Of a DNA stretch of 64,000 nt, positions 1 through 8,340 are shown in pieces. Source of the stretch: Methylobacterium sp. J-077 (GTDB lineage Bacteria; Pseudomonadota; Alphaproteobacteria; Rhizobiales; Beijerinckiaceae); contig NZ_JAKSYJ010000093.1 in assembly GCF_022829365.1 (NCBI RefSeq), positions 62,001 to 126,000 of the forward strand, in the 5' to 3' direction. The number at the start of each line of letters is the position of its first letter. The stretch's first letter is position 1. The position numbers and the translations under genes were made by a program. The notes under the pieces are model-generated. The model searched no databases. It was not told where the DNA came from and worked only from the letters and a program-made list of their open reading frames with translations.

Positions 1-152
1 CAGGCGCGCCCGACTGCGACCTCGGCCTGGGCGACCTGGACAGCGGTGGACTGGCTGTAGAAGCCGAACATCAGGTAGGCGGTGGCCGCCGCCGAGGCGA
101 GCAGCAGGATCCACAGGGCGAGCAGCCGGGCGCGCAGGCTGTAGGCCGTCAC
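1..152 (-). CDS. N-terminus of a membrane protein, probably a sensor kinase (partial)
   Basis: Only the first 50 or so codons lie in the window; the gene continues beyond base 1. A GTG start at 152-150 follows a strong GGAGGGA ribosome binding site. The peptide opens with a short basic stretch (SLRARLLALW) and then one hydrophobic segment of about 22 residues at roughly 9-32. The segment that follows is rich in Ser, Gln, Val and Ala and looks periplasmic. This layout fits the N-terminus of a sensor histidine kinase or a chemoreceptor, and the neighbouring Hpt and HWE kinase genes make signalling plausible. No catalytic domain is visible, so the function is an inference. Confidence 0.5.
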   Translation of the reverse strand, partial: MTAYSLRARLLALWILLLASAAATAYLMFGFYSQSTAVQVAQAEVAVGRA

Positions 153-403
153 GGCGCAGGTCCCTCCGGGGGCTGATCGCCCCGACCGAAGCGCTCGCCG
201 GGTTGGCGTCAGCGAGCGCGGCAAATCAATGGCTCGGAGTCGAGCCCGATTGCAACGCGATCCGGAACGGCTCTCAGCGAATATCCGGCTGGGCACCCTG
301 TGGAAACGGTGGCAGAGTCTATCGGGATCGGATTCGGCCGCTGGACCGCGCGGCGATTGCACGCTTCAGTCGGAGCGTTCCATAAATCCGCTGCCGGAGA
401 CGG

Positions 404-751
404 ATGGTGTCACAGTCCCTCGTCGATCGGGCGGCGCTCGACGAACTTGAAGGTGCCATCGGCACCGAGAAGCTCGCCCGCCTGCTCGATCGCTTCACCG
501 CCAGCCTCGCGACGGCCTTCGACGGCGCGGATCGGGCCGAGGCCGAGTACGCTCGGGAGGCCCACACCCTGGTGTCGATGTCGGGCATGCTGGGCTGCGC
601 CGACTTGTCCCAGGCCTGCCGAACCTTCGAACAGGCCGCGAAGACTGGCGGCGGCGACCTCGCGGCGCAGCTCGCGACGCTTCGAAGCCTGCGCGACGCA
701 ACCGTCGCGGCCCTGCGGGATCTGCGCGAGCACGCGCATGCCACGCGGTAG
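404..751 (+). CDS. Hpt (histidine phosphotransfer) domain protein
   Basis: A 115-residue single-domain protein of all-alpha Hpt character. The phosphoacceptor is predicted to be His54 in the motif REAHTLVSMSGMLG, which matches the Hpt pattern of a His followed by a small and hydrophobic helix with Gly. Hpt proteins relay phosphoryl groups between hybrid kinases and response regulators in the cytoplasm. It sits between a membrane signalling gene on the left and the convergent HWE kinase gene, whose stop is only 3 bases from its own stop. HWE kinases usually phosphorylate receivers directly, so the partner of this Hpt protein is not shown by the sequence. No terminator is seen between the two convergent genes. 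Confidence 0.75.
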   Translation: MVSQSLVDRAALDELEGAIGTEKLARLLDRFTASLATAFDGADRAEAEYAREAHTLVSMSGMLGCADLSQACRTFEQAAKTGGGDLAAQLATLRSLRDATVAALRDLREHAHATR

Positions 752-754
752 CGT

Positions 755-2002
755 TCAGCCGGCAGTCACGGCAGCCAGCGGCGCCTCGAAGGTCAGGATC
801 GCACCGGTTGGCGGATAGCTCAGCTGTGCGGTCCCGCCGAAGCTGTGGGCGAGGCTGCGGGCGATCAGGCGCGTCCCGAACCCGGTGCGGGTCGGCGGGT
901 TGACCGGAGGGCCGCCGATTTCCTCCCAGCGGAATTGCAGAATGGCGCCGTCGCCGGAGCCGGCGATGGCCCAAGTGATCACCACATGCCCGCTGGGTAC
1001 CGAGAGCGCGCCGTATTTGGCGGCATTGGTGCCGAGCTCGTGCAGCATCAGCGCCAGGACCATGCCGTGGCGCGGGCCGAGCGTCACGTCGGCGCCCTCG
1101 ACCCGGAACCGGCCCGCGACCCCGTCGCCATGGAGCGAGACCGCCCCCTCGACCAGCCCGACCAGGGAGGCCGCCGCGAAGGAACCCTGCAGCAGCACGT
1201 CGTGGGCTTGCGCGAGGGCGAGCAGCCGGGCGGCCAGCGCCTCGCCGGCGGCTTCCAGCGAGCCGGCATTGCGCAGGGTCTGCGCCGCCACCGCCTGGAC
1301 CATGGCCAGGGTGTTCTTCATCCGATGGGACAGTTCCTGCATCAGCAGGGTCTGGCGCGCCTCGGTGAGCTTCAGCTCGGTGATGTCGCGGGACGCCGCC
1401 AGGATCCGCTCTGGATGGCCGTGCCGGCCGCCGACCGGAGTCACCGCGATATCCCACCAGCTCACCGCCCGGCCGGTCTCCAGCTTCGCCTGGAAGCGGC
1501 TTGCCCCGCCCAGCCGAGCCTTGGCGAGCGCCGCGTCCACTGCCTCCCGGTCCTCGTCGCGGGTCCAGATCTCGATCCAGGGGCGGCCGATCGTGTCCGT
1601 CGAATTCCGGCCGCAGAGGCCGGCCGGACCGCTCTCGCCGGCGGTGATCAGGATTCCGTCGCGATCCAGAACCTCCAGGACGTCGGCAGCCACCTGCAGC
1701 ATCCCGGGGGCGATCAGCTCGCCGGCCCAGGACGGCGCGGACCACGTCTCGGTGCGGCCGGATTCGTGGTGATGCAGGGATGGGTGACCCTGGGCGTGCC
1801 AGGGTTCGCGCCCGAGGCGGCCGGCTTCGACGCGGCTCGCAGCCTCAATGATGCGGCCAAGCCGCCGGCTGCGCTGCCGTTCCGAATCCGCCTGTCCCGT
1901 CGCCTGCATCAGCAGGGCCCGCAAGCGGATGTTCTCTGCTTCGAGCGCGACGAGACGCCGTTCCGTTCCGTCCGCGCGCGGCAACACGAGGCCCGCATCC
2001 AT
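755..2002 (-). CDS. PAS-containing HWE-family sensor histidine kinase
   Basis: A soluble 415-residue kinase. It has a short N-terminal coiled coil (about 15-35), a PAS fold (about 100-207, ending in the usual LAASRDITELK), an HWE/HisKA_2 dimerisation box with His226 in LSHRMKNTLAMVQ, an N-box HELGTNAAKYGAL (about 321-333), and the WxE motif at RWEEIGGP (about 358-365) that gives the family its name. The glycine-rich ATP lid seen in HisKA kinases is reduced, as is normal for HWE kinases. There is no membrane segment, so it probably senses a cytoplasmic cue through the PAS domain. The start at 2002 has a GGAAGGGGG ribosome binding site; an upstream extension in the same frame is arginine-rich and unlikely to be coding. 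No cognate receiver lies next to it. Confidence 0.88.
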   Translation of the reverse strand: MDAGLVLPRADGTERRLVALEAENIRLRALLMQATGQADSERQRSRRLGRIIEAASRVEAGRLGREPWHAQGHPSLHHHESGRTETWSAPSWAGELIAPGMLQVAADVLEVLDRDGILITAGESGPAGLCGRNSTDTIGRPWIEIWTRDEDREAVDAALAKARLGGASRFQAKLETGRAVSWWDIAVTPVGGRHGHPERILAASRDITELKLTEARQTLLMQELSHRMKNTLAMVQAVAAQTLRNAGSLEAAGEALAARLLALAQAHDVLLQGSFAAASLVGLVEGAVSLHGDGVAGRFRVEGADVTLGPRHGMVLALMLHELGTNAAKYGALSVPSGHVVITWAIAGSGDGAILQFRWEEIGGPPVNPPTRTGFGTRLIARSLAHSFGGTAQLSYPPTGAILTFEAPLAAVTAG

Positions 2003-2261
2003 CGCCCGCCCCCCTTCCCAGCTTCCATCCTCCGAGGCGCCCGCGCGCCACGAAAGACCCACCGAAAACGCGGTGCGGCGACGCGATGTCGAGGCTCGGA
2101 GGCGCCGGCGGATCGGACCGCTTCTGGTGACGCACTCCGCTCGCAACTTCGCGAATCGAAGGGTGCCTCAGGCTACCACGGTATCTGCGATAATCAAACG
2201 AACTGTGTATTCGTCAGCGCCGAGCAACTAGAACGGTCAATCCGAGCGAATACGAAATACG

Positions 2262-3944
2262 TCACTTGTTTCGCATCAGCAGCACGAGCCAACCGATGCC
2301 GAGGATGAAGATCACCAACCCGATCGAGATGAAGACCGGGGTTCCCATGTCGATCAGCCGCGGCGCCAGCTGGGTGGCGAACGCCGCCACGACCAGGGCG
2401 ACCGCGACCCGGGCGGCGGCCCGCTCGATGCCGCGGGTGACCTTGTCGAGGCCCTTGATTTCGATCTCGACGGTGACGCGGCCCTGCTTCAAGCGCACCA
2501 GCATCAGGTGGATCAAAGTCGGAAGTTCGGACGCCGCACCGTAGAGGCCTACGCCCAGGGCCTCGGCCTTCTGCTTGAGGGCGCCCAGGGAGAACTGCGT
2601 CTGCATGCTCGCCTTGACGGTGGGACCAGCCGCCGCGAACAGGTCGAAATCGGGATCAAGGTGGCGCATCACGCCGTCGGCGGTGACCAGGCCCTTGAAC
2701 AGGATCGCCAGGTCGGTGGGCATCGCGAGGTCGTTTTCGCGGGCCATGTTCATGAAGTCGGTGAGCACCAGCCCGAGATTCAGCGGGATCGAGGAGTGGC
2801 TCTCGACGAAGGACGTGGCCGAGACCTGGAGGCGGGTGAGATCCGGGTTGCTGGTGCCGGTCCAGTCGAGCAGCACCGCCATCAGGCCGTCGGCATCCTG
2901 CTTGAGCATGGCGCCGATCAGCACCAGCAGCTGTGAGCGCCGCCGCTGCGACAGCCGGCCGATGATGCCGAAATCGATGAAGCCGATCCTGTTGCCCGGC
3001 AGCGCCAGCATGTTGCCCGGGTGCGGATCGGCGTGGAACACGCCCTCGATCAGCGCCATCTGCAGGAAGGCGTCGGTGCCCTTCTGGGCCAAGAGCTTCT
3101 TGTCGAGCCCGGCAGCGCGCAGCGCCGCCTCGTCGTTCGGCGGGATGCCATGGATGAAGTCCTGGACCAGGACCCGCTCGGAGCAGTATTCCCAGTGGAT
3201 CTTCGGGAACACGATGTCGTCGCGGTCCTCGAAGATCTGCGCCAGCAACTCGCAGTTGCGCGCCTCGTTGAGCAGGTCGAGCTCGCCGTTCAGGCCGTCG
3301 GCGAGGTGGCGCATCTGCTCGCGGGGCTGATAGCGGGCCATGTCCGGCCACTCGTTCTCGACGATGCGGGCGCCGTGCGCCATCAGGCGCAGGTCGGCCT
3401 CGATGATCTTGCGCAGGTTCGGCCGCAGCACCTTGACGATGACGTCCTCGCCCGAATGCAGCCGCGCCCGGTAGACCTGGGCGATCGACGCGGAGGCGAT
3501 CGGGTTCATATCGAACTCGGCGAACACCTCATTGGGCGGGGCGCCGATATCCTGTTCCAGCTGCGGGCCGATCTGCTCCCACGGCACCGGCACGACCTGG
3601 CTGTGGAGCTTCTGCAGCTCTTCGGTCCAGGTCGGCGACAGCAGGTCCGGGCGGCTCGCCAGGACCTGCCCGAACTTGATGAAGGTCGGCCCCAGCGCCT
3701 CGATCGCCCGGCGCAGGCGCTCGGGCTCGGACAGCCGGGTGACGTCGAGCCGCGGCCGGCGCCGCGGCAGCAGGGGCAGATAGCGCAGCCCGAGGCGGTC
3801 CACGACGCGGGTGACGCCGAAGCCGATCAGGATCGACGCGATCTCCGACAGCCTCTGACGGTCGCGGGCGGCAACGAAGGCTGTCTTCAGCATGAAGGGG
3901 GCGATCCGTTCGGACACGATTGGGCGTCCGGACAGCACGAGCAT
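2262..3944 (-). CDS. AarF/ABC1/UbiB family protein kinase-like protein
   Basis: 560 residues with the UbiB/ABC1 hallmarks: the KxGQ-type motif in GPTFIKFGQVLASRPDLL (about 96-113), the Ala-rich nucleotide loop ASASIAQVYRA, the Lys of VIVKVLRP, the catalytic-loop motif HADPHPGNML and the metal-binding IDFG. Two C-terminal hydrophobic segments (about 505-522 and 530-552) should anchor it in the inner membrane. The family supports ubiquinone biosynthesis or quinone handling as an atypical kinase/ATPase. Neither ubiE nor ubiJ is adjacent, so this may be a UbiB paralogue rather than the housekeeping protein. The start at 3944 lacks a clear ribosome binding site; an alternative Met lies at 3893. 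Confidence 0.8.
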   Translation of the reverse strand: MLVLSGRPIVSERIAPFMLKTAFVAARDRQRLSEIASILIGFGVTRVVDRLGLRYLPLLPRRRPRLDVTRLSEPERLRRAIEALGPTFIKFGQVLASRPDLLSPTWTEELQKLHSQVVPVPWEQIGPQLEQDIGAPPNEVFAEFDMNPIASASIAQVYRARLHSGEDVIVKVLRPNLRKIIEADLRLMAHGARIVENEWPDMARYQPREQMRHLADGLNGELDLLNEARNCELLAQIFEDRDDIVFPKIHWEYCSERVLVQDFIHGIPPNDEAALRAAGLDKKLLAQKGTDAFLQMALIEGVFHADPHPGNMLALPGNRIGFIDFGIIGRLSQRRRSQLLVLIGAMLKQDADGLMAVLLDWTGTSNPDLTRLQVSATSFVESHSSIPLNLGLVLTDFMNMARENDLAMPTDLAILFKGLVTADGVMRHLDPDFDLFAAAGPTVKASMQTQFSLGALKQKAEALGVGLYGAASELPTLIHLMLVRLKQGRVTVEIEIKGLDKVTRGIERAAARVAVALVVAAFATQLAPRLIDMGTPVFISIGLVIFILGIGWLVLLMRNK

Positions 3945-4024
3945 AAGGACTTTTTTGCGGTCGCGAAGTCCGAGACACCTTCGACGGCGACAATAGGGCC
4001 GCCGAGGGCGCGAGCGTACGGGTG

Positions 4025-5350
4025 TTACGTTCGCGGTGCAGCCGCCGGCAGGGTCGCGACGACCGCCGGCCGCCGCGCGTCGCCGAAACGGGCATTGACC
4101 ACGAGCAGCGTCACCACCACGGCCGAGAGCGCGAGCGCGGCCAGAAAGTACAGGCCGGCCTCGAAGCTGCCGGTGGCCTCGCGGATCCAGCCGACGATCG
4201 AGGGGGCGACGAAGCCGCCGAGATTGCCGATGCAGTTGATCAGCGCGATCCCGCCCGCGGCGGCACTCCCGCTCAGGAACACCGAGGGCAGCGCCCAGAA
4301 CGGCGCCTTGGCGCCGTAGAGCCCGGCGGCGGCGAGTGCCATGAACGCCACGGCCCAGAGCGAGCCGGTGGCGAAGCCGGCCAGCGCAAGCCCGGTCGCC
4401 GTGAGACCGAGGGCGGTGGCCAACGTGATCCGGCGGTCGTCGTAGCGATCGGAGATCCAGCCGACCGTGAGCCCGCCGATCACCCCGAACACGTAGGGCA
4501 CGGCCGTCATCAGGCCGGTCTGCATGTCCGACAGGCCGGTGCTCTTCAGGATCTGCGGCAGGAAGAATGCCAGGCCGAGATTGGCCCCTGTATTCGCGAA
4601 GTAGATGAACGACAGGGCGACCAGCCGCGGATCCGAGAGGGCTGCCCGCAGACTGGTCCCGTGGGCGCCGGCGACGCTGCTCTGCTCGGAATCGATCAGG
4701 GTCTGCAGGGCGGTGCGGTCCGCCGGGGCGAGCCAGAGTGCGTCCTTGGGGCGATCGGGGATCAAGGCCAGGAACACGAAACCGAACAGGGTGGTCGGGA
4801 TGCCCTCCAGCAGGAACAGCCACTGCCAGCCCTTGAGGCCCAGGGTCCCGTCGAGCTGCAGGATGGTGGTCGAGAGCGGGGCGCCGATCGCCAGCGAGAC
4901 GGGGATGCCGACCGCGAAGGCGCCGAAGATGCGGGCGCGATACGCTTTCGGGAACCAGTAGGTCAGGTAGAGGATCACCCCCGGATAGAACCCGGCTTCG
5001 GCCGCGCCGAGCAGGAGGCGCAGGATCAGGAAGCTGGTCGCGCCCTGCACGAACATCATCGCGGCCGAGAGCAGGCCCCAGGTGATCATGATCCGGGCGA
5101 TCCAGCGCCGTGCGCCGACCTTCTCCAGGATCAGGTTGCTCGGAACCTCGAAGATGAAATAGCCGATGAAGAAGATTCCGGCGCCGAGCCCGAACACGGC
5201 CGGCCCGATGCCGAGATCGGCGTTCATCCGCAGGGCTGCGAAGCCGACATTGATCCGGTCGACATAGGCCATGACGTAGCCGACGAAGAGCAGCGGCATC
5301 AGTCGGAAGAACACCTGCCGGACGATCCGGTCCTGTTCGCTGGCGACCAT
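4025..5350 (-). CDS. MFS transporter, anion:cation symporter (ACS) family
   Basis: 441 residues with about twelve hydrophobic segments and a central cytoplasmic loop (about 190-230). The N-terminal DRINVGFAAL motif and the LILRLLLGAAEAGFYPG segment after helix 4 are typical of ACS transporters for tartrate, phthalate, glucarate and related organic anions. A GAGGA ribosome binding site precedes the ATG. It is the last gene of the minus-strand sugar-acid cluster, 66 bases after the binding-protein gene. It is therefore probably an uptake system for a sugar acid or hydroxy acid; the exact substrate cannot be read from the sequence. Confidence 0.85.
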   Translation of the reverse strand: MVASEQDRIVRQVFFRLMPLLFVGYVMAYVDRINVGFAALRMNADLGIGPAVFGLGAGIFFIGYFIFEVPSNLILEKVGARRWIARIMITWGLLSAAMMFVQGATSFLILRLLLGAAEAGFYPGVILYLTYWFPKAYRARIFGAFAVGIPVSLAIGAPLSTTILQLDGTLGLKGWQWLFLLEGIPTTLFGFVFLALIPDRPKDALWLAPADRTALQTLIDSEQSSVAGAHGTSLRAALSDPRLVALSFIYFANTGANLGLAFFLPQILKSTGLSDMQTGLMTAVPYVFGVIGGLTVGWISDRYDDRRITLATALGLTATGLALAGFATGSLWAVAFMALAAAGLYGAKAPFWALPSVFLSGSAAAGGIALINCIGNLGGFVAPSIVGWIREATGSFEAGLYFLAALALSAVVVTLLVVNARFGDARRPAVVATLPAAAPRT

Positions 5351-5416
5351 GGTGTCCTCGTCGGTTTTGTTTGTCGTGCGCTCGCGGCGGCGGTGAAGGT
5401 GCCGCCTGCCAGGCGA

Positions 5417-6148
5417 TCAGAAGGCCGGCTCGAGACCGCTGGCGCGGTAGGCCGCGGCCGCCTCCGGCGTGGTCAGTCCGGCGAGGAAGCGCAGGGCGCC
5501 GTCCCGGTCGGCGGCACCGCGCAGGATCGCGGCCGAGAAGGTCGTGACCTCCTGCACCGGCTCCGGGAACGGCCCGACCACCTCGATGCCCGGCACCACC
5601 ATCAATTCGCTGATCTGCTGGACCGCGATATCGGCCTCGCCCGAGACCAGTTTTTCCGCCGTAAAACCCTGCGGGATGATCGTCGCTTGGGCGTTCACCA
5701 CCTCGGCCAGCCCGAGCCGCGGGAGCAGGCCGGCGAAGTAGATGCCGCTGGCGCCGGTGCGCGAATAGGCGACCGAGCGCGCCGCGACGAGCGTCCGCTT
5801 GAGTGCCTCGACGCTGCCGATATCGGGATGCGCCGCGCCGGCCTTCACGGCGATGCCGTAGCGGGAGCGCACCGCGTCGACCCTGGTCGCCGGTTCGACT
5901 TTTCCGGCGGCGATCAGCCGGTCTAGGGCGTCGGAGAGCACGAACACCGCGTCGGCCGTCTCGCCGGCGTCGAGCCCCTTCATGATCACCGCTGTAGGCG
6001 CCCAGTCGATCGCCGCCCGGCCCCCCGCCGCCTCGAAGGCGGGGACGACATGGGCGTCGAAGGCGCCCCGCACCACCAGAGCGCATTTCAGCCGCGTCGT
6101 TCTTTGGTCGTCCGCCACGCCGGCTCCCATTGTCTCGGAGTTCGTCAT
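5417..6148 (-). CDS. Signal-less periplasmic-binding-protein-like (ModA-type) domain protein
   Basis: 243 residues with the fold pattern of type 2 (molybdate-like) binding proteins: SVEALKRTLVAARSVAYS, TGASGIYFAGLL, GEADIAVQQISEL and a closing TTPEAAAAYRASGLEP. Such stand-alone domains usually have a signal peptide, but the N-terminus here is polar and has no hydrophobic core, so the protein should be cytoplasmic. Its ATG overlaps the stop codon of the uronate dehydrogenase gene by one base (TGATG), which implies translational coupling. A cytosolic ligand-sensing or chaperoning role in the sugar-acid pathway is possible; this is inference. No ABC permease or ATPase genes accompany it. Confidence 0.65.
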   Translation of the reverse strand: MTNSETMGAGVADDQRTTRLKCALVVRGAFDAHVVPAFEAAGGRAAIDWAPTAVIMKGLDAGETADAVFVLSDALDRLIAAGKVEPATRVDAVRSRYGIAVKAGAAHPDIGSVEALKRTLVAARSVAYSRTGASGIYFAGLLPRLGLAEVVNAQATIIPQGFTAEKLVSGEADIAVQQISELMVVPGIEVVGPFPEPVQEVTTFSAAILRGAADRDGALRFLAGLTTPEAAAAYRASGLEPAF

Positions 6149-6987
6149 CACCGGGCCGGCGGCTCGGCGCGGGAATAGGCGAGGGCGGTGAAGCCGCCGC
6201 CCTGGTAGCGCTCGATCACCGGGTTGCCGCTGGTCTTGGACTCGAGCGCCGCCGCGTAGGCATCGGCGCTGTCCTGCGGCGCCCAGCCGATCACGTCGCG
6301 GCCGTCCCGGCGCCACCAGGTCATGCGGCTGTTGTGCGAGGCGCCCCAGATCACCACCGTCCCCTTCGGCCCCAGGCTCGCAGCCAGGGTGGCGCGGCTC
6401 ACCAGGCGGGTCATGTCGGCGTAGGACAGCCAGGTGGACAGCATCCGGGCGTCGGTGGGATCCGGGAAGCAGGAGCCGATGCGCAGGAAGACGCTCTCGA
6501 CCCCGTGCTTGTCCCGGTACAGGCCGCCCATCAGCTCGCCATAGGCCTTGGACAGGCCGTAATAGCCGTCCGGGGCGAGGGCGCAGTCGTCGTCCAGCAC
6601 CTCGGTCCGCTCGTGGAACCCGATCGCGTGGTTCGACGACGCGAACACCATCCGGGCGCCTTCACGGCGGGCCGCCTCGTAGGCGTGGTAGAGGCCGCGG
6701 ATGTTCGGGCCGATCACGGTCTCGAACGGGTGCTCCACCGAGATCCCGCCGAAATGCAGGATCGTGCCGCAGCCTTCTGCCAGGCGCAGGATCGCCGGGC
6801 CGTCCTCCAGGTCGGCAAGCTGGAAGCGCGCGCCCTCCGGCAGCGGATCTGGGAACGGCACCCGGTCGGTCAGGCGCAGCGTCCAGCCCTGCGCGTCCAG
6901 CGCCTTCGTGAGCACCCGCCCGAGAGCGCCGGAGGCACCGCTGAGCAGGACGGGTTTTTGCGGGACCGTGTCGGTGAGTTCGCTCAT
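6148..6987 (-). CDS. udh: Uronate dehydrogenase (NAD-dependent, SDR family)
   Basis: 279 residues of extended SDR type. The N-terminal nucleotide motif reads GASGALG (about 17-23), an Asp follows strand 2 (TDRVPF), and the active site has the SSNHAIGF segment and YYGLSKAYGE (Tyr-x-x-x-Lys at about 143-147). The family oxidises D-galacturonate or D-glucuronate to the corresponding aldarolactone with NAD+. The gene lies in the same transcription unit as a beta-propeller lactonase and two organic-anion MFS transporters, which supports a uronate-oxidation role. It is 16 bases downstream of the MFS gene and translationally coupled to the next gene. A different sugar substrate is possible. Confidence 0.82.
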   Translation of the reverse strand: MSELTDTVPQKPVLLSGASGALGRVLTKALDAQGWTLRLTDRVPFPDPLPEGARFQLADLEDGPAILRLAEGCGTILHFGGISVEHPFETVIGPNIRGLYHAYEAARREGARMVFASSNHAIGFHERTEVLDDDCALAPDGYYGLSKAYGELMGGLYRDKHGVESVFLRIGSCFPDPTDARMLSTWLSYADMTRLVSRATLAASLGPKGTVVIWGASHNSRMTWWRRDGRDVIGWAPQDSADAYAAALESKTSGNPVIERYQGGGFTALAYSRAEPPAR

Positions 6988-7003
6988 CGGGTTCGCTCCG
7001 GGA

Positions 7004-8299
7004 TCAGGCGGTCTTCACCGCGTTGAGGGGCGGGGCCGCCTGCGGGCTGTGCGGGCGCTTCACGAAGATCGCCATCGCGACGACGCCTGCGGCCGCGATC
7101 ACGGCAGCGATGACGAAGGCGCTGGCGTAGCCGCCGAGATACTGTACGGCGAATCCCGTGGCGGTCGGCCCGATGATGCCCGAGATGTTGCTCAGCAGGT
7201 GGATGAAGCCGCTGACCCCGCCGACCCGCGCTTCCGGAACCAGCTCGTGGATCGTCGCCCAGCAGGATTGCACCGAGCTCGTCAGCATCAGCACCGCCAG
7301 CGCGATCAGCGAGACCGCCACGGCGGCGTTCGGCGCGGCGTTGACGGTGATCAGTGCGACGCCCGCGATGGCCAGCGGCACGATCGTGGTGATCTTCCGG
7401 GCCGCCAGCTTGTCGTCCATGCGCTTGTACAGCAGGTCGGCGACGATGCCGCCGCCGACATAGCCGACGAAGCCGCACGCCCACGGGATCGAGGCCACGA
7501 AGGCCATCTGCTGCACCGGCATGTGCAGGGCGTCGGTGAGGTAGCTCGGGAGCCAGGAGAGGAAGATGTACAGGGTGTAGTTCACCGCGAACATGCCGAG
7601 CCCCAGCGACAGCGTGCTCGGCAGGAACAGGTAGCCGCGCAGGGACCGCTCGTGGTCGGAGGCGGCGAGGTGCGACACTGCCCGGCTGCGCTCGACGAGT
7701 TCGATCTCCTCGGCGGAGACCCGCGGGTTGTCCCGCGGCCTGTCGGTCATGAAGATCCGCCACGCCACCACCCAGGCCAGACCGACCGCGCCGATGGCGA
7801 CGAAGGCCACCCGCCAGCCGTACTGGATCGCCAGCAGCCCGACGACGGGCGCCGCGACGGCGCTGCCCACGGTCTGGCCCGAGAAGGTGAAGCCGATCGT
7901 CCGCGCCGTCTCCTCGCGGGGGAACCACGTGGTGATGGTGCGGTTCGTGGTCGAGTTCATCGGCCCCTCGGCGAAGCCGAACAGGGCGCGGACCACGAAC
8001 ATCTGGCCGAACCCGGTCACAGCGCCGGTGAGCATGCACAGGACCGACCAAGCGGTCGCCGCCCAGGTGTAGACGCTGCGCGGCCCGTAGCGGTCGGCGA
8101 GTTGGCCACCCACGAAGGCGAACAGGGCGTAGCCGAAGAAGAACGTGCTGAAGATCACCCCCAACTCGGAGGGCGAAAGGTTGAGATCCTGCTTGACGAA
8201 GGGCGCGGCCACGCCGAGCGCAGCGCGGTCCATGTAGTTGATGATCCCGGCGATGAAGAGCAGAGCTGCGATCAGGAACCTGTATCGTTTGGCGAACAT
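7004..8299 (-). CDS. MFS transporter, hexuronate/glucarate-type (ACS family)
   Basis: 431 residues with twelve predicted membrane helices. The segments INYMDRAALGVAAPFV and VVRALFGFAEGPMNSTTNR match hexuronate (ExuT-like) and glucarate transporters of the ACS family, more closely than the second MFS protein in the cluster does. A strong GGAGGAAG ribosome binding site fixes the start at 8299; an upstream extension in frame is not coding-like. It lies between the lactonase and uronate dehydrogenase genes on the same strand. It is probably the proton-coupled importer of the uronic acid that the neighbouring enzymes oxidise. Confidence 0.87.
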   Translation of the reverse strand: MFAKRYRFLIAALLFIAGIINYMDRAALGVAAPFVKQDLNLSPSELGVIFSTFFFGYALFAFVGGQLADRYGPRSVYTWAATAWSVLCMLTGAVTGFGQMFVVRALFGFAEGPMNSTTNRTITTWFPREETARTIGFTFSGQTVGSAVAAPVVGLLAIQYGWRVAFVAIGAVGLAWVVAWRIFMTDRPRDNPRVSAEEIELVERSRAVSHLAASDHERSLRGYLFLPSTLSLGLGMFAVNYTLYIFLSWLPSYLTDALHMPVQQMAFVASIPWACGFVGYVGGGIVADLLYKRMDDKLAARKITTIVPLAIAGVALITVNAAPNAAVAVSLIALAVLMLTSSVQSCWATIHELVPEARVGGVSGFIHLLSNISGIIGPTATGFAVQYLGGYASAFVIAAVIAAAGVVAMAIFVKRPHSPQAAPPLNAVKTA

Positions 8300-8340
8300 C
8301 GGGCTTCCTCCGGTCTTGTCATGTTTTTGTTTGTATTTTT

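Noticed and set aside
2262..6086. A very long minus-strand open frame of about 1270 codons spanning several genes
   Set aside because: Only the part from 3944 to 2262 has a recognisable family (UbiB). The rest is antisense or out of frame to the MFS and binding-protein genes and is arginine/glycine-rich, as expected for shadow frames in GC-rich DNA.
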